Shown: piece by piece, positions 50,001-62,000 of the stretch | Layout: each line of letters opens with the position of its first letter | Position numbering within the stretch: the first letter of the stretch is position 1 | Source: Branchiostoma floridae | Taxonomy: Eukaryota > Chordata > Leptocardii > Amphioxiformes > Branchiostomatidae | Assembly: GCF_000003815.2 (NCBI RefSeq) | Contig: NC_049982.1 | Span: 11,696,515 to 11,760,514, forward strand | Length of the DNA stretch: 64,000 nucleotides | Direction of reading: 5' to 3' | Position numbers and translations under genes: made by a program | The notes under the pieces: generated by a model | What the model saw: only the letters and a program-made list of their open reading frames with translations | What the model was told of the DNA's origin: nothing | Databases searched by the model: none

Positions 50001-53000
50001 ACACTTTTATCAGGTGAAAGTGACCTTCAATGATACAACAACATAATGCTTGAATCAAATTCATGACTGAAAATGAGTTAAAGCCCCTCTATGTCCCTCC
50101 AGAAAACTTCAAAGTTTATGTAATTTACAATGTACGGAATTGGTCCCAATGAGGCGACCGAATGCATGGTACACTATATATAATATATAAGGGAGAAAGG
50201 GGCAGATGCACAGGGCACAAATCAAGTGTAGCAAATGCATCATCAGCACACAATTATTTGCCAGGCACCCGTTGGAAGGGGTCATTTCAGATTAATGACG
50301 TGTTTCAAATGAACGGAAAGGTGTCTATAATCACGTCTGGCTGTTGCAATTTCTACAGTCATATATTACTCTATTAGAGGCAGGGTGATATAACATAACG
50401 TCCTTCTTTCTTTCATGTCTATCTCAGATTGAGGACAAAAATACCTTTATATAACATATAAAGTATAGTTCATTTCTAATGATACAATTTTTTCACATCG
50501 TGAATACTGGATGGTGTCAACTTGTATAGTTTTCTACCTTCAATACATTTGATGAGTTTCATTTTTGGGGTACATCATCAACTAAGGATGGTACCAAATT
50601 TCAGTAGCGCCAAAAATAAAGGATGTTCAAGAATCCAAAGCACATATTCCCACGCAAACTTTACGACTACAGTCTGCCATCTCGACAAGCCAAATACGCG
50701 AATCTTAGACTCCTAATCTCTCACTTAATTTCCTTCTGATTGCACCCAGCATGCCCCCCTAGATTTGATGAGGGAAGAAATTGGCTCAGCCCGGCACACT
50801 GATTGCATATAGCCTTGGAATTAGTACCATAAATTTTTCATGTCCTTCCCCTCTACTCCTTGGCGAACAGATGGCTCGTAGACATGCCTCGGGCCGGGAA
50901 CATATTCGTTCCTCGGGGCTGAGTGTCATTAGGGTGACAAGTATGGGGAAGGGAGATGGCGCAACTGTCTCTTTGTAATTCCATGATACCTCTCAGGATT
51001 CCCGATTGACGCCACATTTCTGGGGCTAATGACAGTTACAGTCCTACTTTTCAGACAACCTTCTGTCCCCGCTGACTTTAACTTCAGCAAATTCCTGTCC
51101 AAGTCGGCAGACGAAGAAAAACTTCTGTATGTATTACAATGATTGATTGCACTACTGGGGTTTATTATGCTAAGGTAAGCGTACACTGACGCAAAAGTGC
51201 ATGGCCTAGTTTCACTGCACAACAAAACGCACAGTCAAGAAAGTATCTAGTAATATGTTACCAAATAAGAGGAATAAGGAGCTCAATTATGAATGCAATA
51301 CGCTACATGAAACTACCACTTTTCAAACACAGTGCAAGAATAATTTGACCAGCGTAGACTCCACAAACTTCATCTTCAATTCATCTTTGAAATCAACATC
51401 TGCATGTCTTCTAAAAGAACGTCACTGTTTTCTGACACTGGCTCAAAGTCTCTTCAACAGAACCCACAGGAAACTCCTCAATTTCGACATGAGCTTCCTC
51501 TGCGACTTAAGCAGCAATGCAGTTAAGCGGCAGATCCCATTTTCAGTACAGTGATAGGAGAGCAAAATGAAAGACAAGTATGAGGGTTTGACTCCATACA
51601 AGTAATCCTGATGGCTACAAGTAGCTGATGAAAAAGATATACTCTTCTCCAATGCAAAAACTGCACTCACCACAATTTTTGACTGAATTGCTCAGTCTAA
51701 TTCTTCAGCCATCTCACCAATTGCTCTGGACATGTGAGTCTAATTACTTAAGTCGCATATGCAACAAGTCATCTGTCCAGGGCAATTAAGGTCAGACAGC
51801 TGAGAAGATGACCGAGTGACAATTTTTTAGTTGAAGAACAGTGTAACCTTATCCATAATGTTTTAATATCTAGTTGTCCCACACTAAACCCTTAGCTTAC
51901 CTGCTGTGGTGGCTGCTGTTGGGCTAGCAGCCTGCTGGTTGGTAGCATCGATGGCATTCTGCAGGTCCTTGGGTTTCTCCCAGGTGGACTCCATGGTGCG
52001 ATGGTTGTAGTAGTAGGTTCTCCCGTCGGCGTTGCGATGTTCTGACCACTCACCGTTTAGCAACGCGACCTGAGGTGCGACCTGTGGAGGAAACATGCCC
52101 GGGGGCATGCCGTGTGGAACCATCCCTGGAAAGAACAGCCAAAACCATGTTTAACTTGTGGGCACTTCTGTCAGTAGAGCTACTTCTACTAATCCTCATC
52201 TTTACGTACAACCTTACTCTCGTGCCTCTTATGCATACATTGTATCCAAAGATCACCTTTATTCTACACTGTGTGGCATTTATTTCAGCAACTCCATGCA
52301 AAGTAATACAATCTGGTAGCTTGCATCATTTAGTCATAGCAAATGGCAGCAGCATCTCTTCAGATTTCCTTCAATGCTTTATACTGACATGCATTTTATA
52401 CTAGTCTTGATGCCTTACATGATGAAACAGTCAGATATGATAATCATCCTATATAACGTGCATGTGCAGTGCCAGTATGTGCATGCCCTTTCATCAGGTG
52501 GAAAGTCTGAATAGCTAGATTGTGAACTTAAGACGTATTAACACATAGGTCTCAAGATGCAAGGCAGTGAAAAGTGCTGTGGATATTACAAACACATTCT
52601 GGACTGAATGGGTCTTGTAAATGAGATGGAACAATATTTACATGTACTTGTTTACAAAGTGTTGTTTTATTTACGGGATACTACATGTAACCGAACAACA
52701 CTTACTGGGCTTTGAAATGTGAAGGTAAGGGGCACACAAGACAAATGGAGAAAGGCCTCTACATGTAGCTAGGAAATGTCTAGTTACTTATATACTGAAG
52801 GTACTGTAGTGGCGATGATACCCTACTTATAAACAATGCTGCTTTTAATCTGACAATGGATCAACAGCACATCCATTCAACTGCACAATGTGCTTCCTTA
52901 CAAAATCATCCCATCATAGAATATATTAAGAATCTTAAATGCTGTGTTACAAATTGAATTACAAATGTTTTGTTAATAGTAAGCAGATGTTTGAAGACTG

Positions 53001-56000
53001 GAAGATTGTGCAGTTGGAGGAGATGGCACAAGAAGGGGAGGGGTCATGCACAGGGATGGGAACATGCTGTAACAATGTTAAGAACCTGGAAGTGGCATGC
53101 CATCCACGAGGGGGCCAGCATGGATGCGGTACCGACGCAAAACCGCTGTACCACCCAGTGGATGTCGGATTTTCCCCTCTATCAACTCGGGTCTCAGAAA
53201 AGCAACATCTGAGTTGAAATAAAGGCCTGAATCGGTCAATGCTGTCAGGTGAGTCTTTGGGGCATTCAAAAGTTGTACAATTTTTGTCAAAAAAAAGAAA
53301 AAGGGGAGTATGTTCAGTCTAGAAGCATTGGTTTGCTTAAGGGCAAATTGTAAAGAAAAGGGGGACTTTTAACTGACTCCACAGATTTATTCGAGTCTAC
53401 CCAAATCTGCATTATCATTTGAATAGACAGGGAAATTCTTTTAGGGTATTGAAGATTTCATGAGCAATATGGTAGCCCAGTCTGTCATTTTCAAATAGTT
53501 ACTCCGGAGGTCCTTGATGAGGCAGTCACAACATCATGGCAGCACCTAAGGGTGGTCAGTATAGCACTCTATAAGCCGTAAAGCTTGTCAACACCTGACA
53601 ATGTCACATCACTTCAGTTTAGACCAAGGAGGGGGGGGGGGGGGGCTGTCATAGAATAGGTAATATGAATATCATTTCTCCAAAACAAGAAAACCAATTG
53701 GGAACAGGGCAATGGCAATCTGAAACATGTTAACAACTGAGAAAATTATCATGTTTTTAGGTCTTTCTTGTTTTTTTTTTTACTTTAGGTAAAGAAGTCT
53801 GAATATAAGACCAAGAGGATGCAAAATGACGAAAGGGGACGAATCCACTGTAAAGTTCTAAGTTTACAAACACTTGGTAGGTGTTTGTGGTAAATAGCTG
53901 CTTTGCATGTGGTGAGAGAAGGGGGATTAGCATGTTTCCCAGGTGACAGTGACCACCTTCACATAAACTTGTAGTGTGTAGGTCAGGGGAAAACTCCAGG
54001 AGTTAGCTGACAAGTGTGGAGGTTCACACGTCACAGGGCATGCACACAGTCATTACCGGGCATTCCGGGCATCGGCATCATTCCTGGGATGGGCATGCGG
54101 AAGGGCGGCATCATGGGAGGCATGGCCTGGTGGATCATGTGACCCATGGTGGGCAGTCCTGGTGGGTGCTGGCCGTGCACGGGCAGCATGGGTGGAGGCT
54201 GGGTCAGGGCCAGGGTCGGCTGGGGAGGGGCGATCTGGGCTGGGGCGGTCGTGGCTGGCTGGGTGGGGGGCACCGCCGGAGCCTGGGTAACGGCTTGAGC
54301 TGCAAAGAAAATAAAAAAAAGTACACAAGATGAGTGATTGATTGGATCTACTGATGAAATACAATGTAAGTAGTTCGTTTTGTTCGTTTGAAGCCTTTTA
54401 ATGCACATAGGGCAGGTACTTTTACAGGGTGTGGTTGCTAGCCCACCCTTCTTTATAAGTCCCTTCTGAAAGATGATTGCAGCCCCAAACAAGATACCTT
54501 TCCTAGGATTGATTATTGGCCTCCAAGTTTCAAACTACTTGTAACCAGGAGCTCAACTGTGAGGCTGCTACCAGTTGAGCTACAGGGACATCCCCTAAAT
54601 GTTGAAGACTAGCACTTCATAAATCGTCTATGGGATAACAGATACAGAAGTATCCATAATATTGATGCTGAGCCAGCATCTTGTTTTGATATTTTTTCCT
54701 CAACACATCAACATTACAATTTACAAAGTTGTGTTTTTACTGCAGGGCTGAGCACCACAAGGGAGTAATCCAACACCAGAAAAGCTGTATCCATCGATTT
54801 TCCACTTTGCTACTGGGGGAGTGTGATATAAATATTGGTGATATTGGTTTAAACATTACAACACCCTTTGGTCATGTATCATCTATCTATCTATCCATCT
54901 AAAATGCAGTTTTTCATGTACTACTCAATTGATAACATCAATAAAATCATGCACTCTCCTCACACCTGAAAAAACATGTAACGGAAAGAAGCATTGATTA
55001 GCATTCATTCACTTCAGGAGAACAATAACAAAAGGGGAAAAGTGCCATTCACGAAAGGACAAAAATCGTATTAAAAAGGGGAATGATGAATTGTCAGACC
55101 ACCAAGGTCAAGTGCCTGTCGTCCATCATGCGATGACAGTTGCTAGAACAGTTGGACTGGGCCATTTGTTTGACGGCAAAAACACACCGAATAGAAGTAA
55201 TGGAGTGCACTTAAGTGTTTGAAGGTGAGGCGGAAATGAGTGGTATTAGCGCGTTTGGATTGATTTTTACACAAAAAGGAGGCATCTCCGAGGACAAATT
55301 GAAGAACTTCAAGGCCTTAACTTGACAGCCTAAGAGGAAGATGTACTAATATTGTTATTTCGGCTCTAATTTTGAGCTCCGGTGAGTGTAATTGCCTCTC
55401 AGGCACTGCACTAAGGAAGTTTTAGTGCACCAAAGAGGCCACAACAGCGATGTTGCTGAGACTGCAAAGTAGAATAAGCTAGGGGAGAAACATATGGGAC
55501 AGGACTAAGCCACTAATATTCCAGCTCTACAATGTAATGAAATTTATGAAAGCATTAAAATGTCAGATAATTCCTCTTGGCCATTTTTGCACTTAAAATT
55601 AATCTTCAGTTCTTCAACTGTGAAAGCACGGTCCCTTTAGATGTCTTAGCTCTGCAACACTGGAATTAAAAGCGCACATGGAAAATTCCATCGACTACAA
55701 ACAAATGTTAATGAGATTCGACTGTTGGCTCCTCTACGTCGATCTATGATGGGTAAACTGGAGGACTCCCGTAGGTAAGAAGTTAATGCATCTCCTAAAA
55801 CCCATTTATGATTGACACAAGGGAAGCTAACACGAGTATTTTACTCGCCTGGCTGCGCTCTTGTCGGGTTTGCCACAGTGGGAGAAAACGTCGCGTGAGG
55901 CGGTAAGTGTAAAGCAACAAGCTAAAAGCCCGCTGGGGTGCAAGGTCACCACGAACACTTCTGTGGTTAAACTTGGGACAATGACTGCTACCAGCAGCTA

Positions 56001-59000
56001 ACAAAAAACTGCAAATGGGACAAGGGAGTTTTCACATGCAAATAATCCACAGGGAGTGATTGGTCTGAAACACTTCAGCATACAATAAACATGAGGAGTT
56101 CCCGAGTGAATAACATCACATAGACACATCTACACTTATTCACATCACCTGGCAATACTTATTGTGATATCAAAACAAGTTAATCCTATGCTAAAGGAAG
56201 ACAAAGATACAGGACAGATAGGTAGGCGAAGAAAAATACCTAGTTTTTGTAAGGACCCTTATCGAATTTATCCATACGTCTTCAGGGACTTTATGAAAAT
56301 AGTACAAAGGAAGAGGCCAGCTTAAACTAACCTTACCTGTATCCTACCTTAGATCAAACCACATGCAGTTTGTTGAGATAACAATGTCCAGGATACAGAG
56401 CAGAGACTAACAAAATAAAAGGGGTTGACAGTTTATTCCGATGAACCCAAGGAAAACAATTCACAGAGAAATTTAGTCTAAAAATACACCTTTGAGATAT
56501 TTTGTGGAATACAAATGACTATTGCTTCTTCTGTATATGATACAGACGTACACTTGCTGCATGTGCATGTCTAAATCTGGCCAACAACATGAGTGTTCAT
56601 CTTTGATGTTGTGAAAAATTGTTTTCCTGTTATATTATACTATGACGTAGTCCTTCAACACCGTTTGACTAATGTTGGCTTGTTCATTATAGACAACTGC
56701 AGTAATTGCACCTCTAATCAACAATAATAGCTATAAACTTCCTTGCCTACTGAGGAAAATAAAATAAATCTATTCAATATCAGACACTTAAAATGACAAC
56801 ACATCCCATCTTCTAATGTATGGGTTTAAACCTCAAAGCTAGATGCCTGTCTATTTGCAACAGGAGACAGCTGGCTTTTACAATGTATGATCTCATGACA
56901 AAAGCTTTATGAGGCATCCATCATTAAAACCTGGTTGATGTATAAAGGGAGAGGCATATCTTTCAACGTTGACTGCCGTCACCAGATGGCCTATAAAGAA
57001 CAATATCTAAAGACTTGATGTGTCCGAGTATTAAAGGCCAGTCCTGAAGGATTAATGGACAGGAAGCCTTTTAGCCAGAATGCGAACAGGTCAAAGGTCA
57101 GCGACAGAATTTTCCGTCTCCGATGTTGTTAAATGGCCTAGTATACTACGGATTATGCTCTTTGCAGCCTCAAAGCCTGATGGGTCAAAGGGGCGAGCAT
57201 TAGAACCTGGCTCCATTCGGGGTAGGATGTGGGCAGTCCACAATCACATCGGGATATATCTATCAACCACGGTTAAATGGCCTGTAGTTGGCTGGATTAC
57301 AGTGTGGGAAGATGTGAGCCGGGCCGGGGCAAAGGTGAGCTATGAAAAACTGGGCGATTTGGGGACTTATGGATGGTGGGAGGCCACGGGGTTTTAACTG
57401 GGGGGAAGGTTACTGCAGTGTCCTCTGCTTCAACAGCAACTGAGTTTACGAAGTAGATAAATTCCAGCTGATGAAAAAATTAATATAACAATTATAAATG
57501 GCCCAATAAGAACTACGAAAAAAAGTTGCAGAAAACTTGTACAATATCATTTTGAAACCGTATTCAGTTTTGTGCATGATGAAGCATACCCATACAAGTA
57601 TGTGCCTACACTAAGTGGCAAGAAACCTTTAATACATTATCATTAAGCACATGGTACTCCGTAACGGCAAGCATTATTAAAGTCATACCATATCGCAATC
57701 ATATTGTACTCAATGGTACTAGTATTCACATTCGCTGTTACAGTTGATTGGCTATTGGTTACCGACACCAAACCAGTGGTTTAGTAACATCCAGCTGAAC
57801 TAAGAAAGACAATGTGAAATGTGTTAGGCTAAGGTCACATTTCCAAACTGGGCCAGCTGTTTGAGGAAACGAAAAATAGAAAAGTATACATAAAAATCTA
57901 CACAAAAAATGCCCACGACTATTCTCTTTACGTCTTGCATAGTCCGGTGTCTTTTTATATCATACTTTTTGTTCTCGAAAAGCTGCCCGGCCAGGACCTA
58001 GTTTGGAAATGTGACGTAGTTCTTAACAGTCTACCGGAGCAAAAAATCCCAACACGTCTTGATGCGCCAACTGAAACCCATCCCTTATTATAGTGCAGTG
58101 ATCTAAGCGTGAAGTTGGTAATACTGACTAGTTACAGTATTAGCTCTGGTTCACGGATGAATTTGGAGGGTCGTTTCAAACCACTGCTGGCTATAATGAG
58201 ATCTTGATGAAGAAAAACATTAGACTGGACTGAGACCTACAAGGCTACATAAGAGCGTCCAATGTAACTGACATGATACTGGTCTTTTTCAACAGGCAAT
58301 GGAGTGATTGTTTTTGCTATGTCTAACATACATGTAGTAGCATGCCTCAAATCAAACATTTATAGTCATAAAAAGACTCTCTTTTGAAATATCTGAAGAA
58401 AACTCCAGGCACTGAAAACTTTAAGCCATCAAGCAACTCTTTCCAGAAAAGATCTGCACTACTGCAGCTTGACAGGACATTGCCTCCACACATCACAAAG
58501 TGCTTGATGTCCTCTTCCTGTCCTCTTCAATATTACCACAACCGTCAGAGTGCAGCATCAAGTACATTGGGACATTACTCTGCAACACTTCCGTAAATCT
58601 CCCGGAGACATCAGAGTGGGATGTTGTGCCAGGTCCTGTGAGATAATGCTGATGGTCCCGCGGCAATGTCGGCGACCCTGCACAGTCCTAATGCTTGGTA
58701 TGTATCACAGAGATCGTGCGATGGAATAACACATGGGACTGAGATCACCACATTTGCCATGGGCAACATATCACCACTGCACGATGGATAAGTGAGTTTT
58801 CCATCGATTAAGTTCCCTTTTTTCCAACGGAAGCATTATTGTGAATTTGTGGATGAAACAACTCCTTAGAGCTGTATTGACTTTTGGGATTTATACTCTC
58901 ACTTCCCATGACCATGAAAATTTCCTACTGCATACTACTGAGAAAAAGTAATGGAATGGTCTGTCTTCCCACCTTATCACCAAGTTAATGTAAAAAAGTT

Positions 59001-62000
59001 AAATGTAGTCTAGAGGGAGAGAGTGGACCTAGTCTGGGCAACTCAGCCGTGTTGATGATGATGGATGAATTATTTTGAATATCTGCAATAACTTTTTAAT
59101 AATATCCTGCACTTCTTCATAATTCTATTGAATCATAAAAATTGTATTCTGCATGCACTGTGTTCAGAAGGAAAAAAACAGACCAAAAACAGACCAAAAG
59201 TGACAACACATAGTTGTGTGAGCAAAATACCAAGAGATGAAAAGGTTGCGCACGAAATGTTAGCAAACGCCGGCGGACTCCTGTACTCCTATAATTGGAT
59301 CCTGGGGAAAATCAATAGGAGGAAAGGATAGCCTTCCCAGACTTGACAACAGGAAATAGACCTAGCCGGGATTCTGGGATGATCCCTGACAGTTATCAAT
59401 AGCATGTCAGGAGGAAGTAAATGGTCTCCTGTCAGGAATGTGACACTTTCCTCCCTCAGGCTGGAAGACGAGGCACATCAACAGACTTTACCAGAATCCT
59501 GTCACATCCACCTGATGCACCAGGCAGACTTTCATTCCGTCATGGCTGAGCACACCTGATGGGTAGGCATTGGTACACTGTATTTGTCACACACGACTGT
59601 CTCTGGGACCGTCTTTCCGTCCTGGGAAGGTAATTTGCTTGTTGGAATGGAAAAAAACTTCACCTAATCCATTCACAAAATGTATTTCCGTTACCTCAAA
59701 ATGACAGATCTAAGTTAAACGAAGAAAATTAACAACTGGGACCCTGAAACAATGAGTGGGATGGAATAACAAGAAAGAAAAATGGAGATAGACCTGTCTC
59801 AAAACAGGTTATGTCTTGTATTGAACATTTTGTAGTAAAGTTTGCACATTACTAGGTGTCTTACACCTTTTACCAGAGAAATTACCCTTACAATGCAGTT
59901 TTTGCATCATGTGAGATGTTTTATCAATAGAGTATGTGGCATGCCAACAACAATTGTGTGAAAAGGTATGAACCTTCAAAGGGCAGACAAGAATCCTCAA
60001 TCACTCTGTAAACAAGAGTTACATAAAGTGTGTTGTGTTTTGCAAAGTATGTCTGGTCATTATTGAACACCTTCATGATATGTCAATAAAAACAGTGATA
60101 CCTGAAACATCTCCTCGTACCCGTGTGCGATCGTGTATCATGAAATTGATGAGAGCAAACATAATACAGGTACAAAATTAATTGTACCTAATAAAAACAG
60201 TGACACCTAATCATGAAACAAGTCCCAATGAACACGGGCTTATCTCGATTTCTGCAACATGAAGCCGATGATACACGTAGCATAGTACATTAACCTTGAT
60301 TGGATGATACATACACAATCAATGTGATGTGTGATGATATATCAATGTTGCATCTCATGGGGCCAAGAAAAAAGTTGTTTGAGATGCTGGCAGTACCATT
60401 TTACTAATGGGATGATTGGGGGTGTATCAAATGCTGTGTAGTGTTTAATTACTCTTGGCACTTACACCTCATTGGAAGGAGCACTAATCTTGTAATTCTT
60501 TTAATTTCTTGAAATTTTGCAGGGGGTGTATCAAATGCTGTGTAGTGTTTAATTACTCTTGGCACTTACACCTCATTGGAAGGAGCACTTATCTTGTAAT
60601 TCTTTTAATTTCTTGAAATTTTGCAGTTAGAACACTACTTTTCACCTAGCTAAAAAAGTAAATGCATAAGATTTTGTATTTATTTCTTGATAAGATTTAG
60701 TAATTACATATAACTGGAAGAAAAGATAATGGATAAGTAGCTGATTTGAAGAAAGTAATGACTTGAAAGTGGTGCAACCTAAAGCGTTGATGGTGCAACC
60801 TGGCTTTTGACTCAGGTTGCCACCTTGGCAACTTGGCTGAAAAAAGTATTTCAAGCACTGCGGATACCTAACTGGACCAGGTATTTACAGAAGATATATC
60901 TAAGGCCTGCACATTTATCTGGGAGCACAGAGGCAAAAGTTGATAGATGTTCTTGTCTTTGCTTCCAATATCAAAGATTGTAGTACATCTTTTCCTGAGG
61001 GACGGAGATGAAACAGCAAGACAAATGGACTCAATTGTCTCCTCCCACACAAATGGCCACATAGGTCACGTCTTATGTGAATCTTGCCAGGCCGGACGAT
61101 GAACACAATTTCTCTTGTCTCACTTTCCAAGATAAAATTGTATAAAGGGAAAAGAACATCCAAAGGGCCTGTCAAATTGTCATGTATAGTATTCTGCTTA
61201 CTGGAAAGCCATTGACTACAGAACATATAGGACGTGATGCCTGGTTCCTTTCTTGTTTTGACCCGATGAGCGTAATCGGGTATTATGGAGAAATGGTTTG
61301 AGTTGCTTCTGAAGCATTCCATGAACTCCTTTTGTCTGGAACTTCGCTGCTACAAAGGCAGTGTGCGCTTCACAATCTAGATAAATGGTCATCTCCATTT
61401 CCACCTGAATCACACTAGCATCCAGAGCTCCAAGTCATCAATGTAGATTAGAGTAAAATTATGTTGATATATCAAGAGATATCAGTTGAATATTTTAACA
61501 TAACCATTGCCGCTGCTCACTCAGATAGAAATGGACTCCAGGAAGAATAGATTTTGCAATTGTGAAGTCTAATGGGGATAGAAATAAACAAATAAACAAA
61601 CATGGCCTTACCAGGCTGGGGTGGTGCCTGTGTTGATGTGGTTGTAGCTGGTGCTGTAGATGTTGTTGGCGAGGCTGTAACATTGGAGGGCGTTCCCGTT
61701 GTCGACGCTGAGGTAGCCTACACAAATAAGGTCACAAATACAATTTCGGACCACAAAAATTTGCCATTTGTGCACAGCATTGTCAGCAAGTCCAAAGCAT
61801 TTCCTCGTCCAATACTATAATTCAGGTTTTGTACATGATCTTTTGCACATGTAATCAGTGTTCTAGCTAGCCTTTTTCCGTCCCCTGGATTTTGAATGGA
61901 ACGTAACGATCCTAGCCTTTTGTAATCTAGACCCTCTGAAATGCTATTGCCTTTATTTTGAGGGGCAAATTTTGCTGGTAGACTCAGCTTGGTTCAATTG

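Noticed and set aside
57080-57397. 105-codon plus-strand frame in the large TCERG1 intron
   Set aside because: No recognisable domain. The block looks more like non-coding regulatory DNA.
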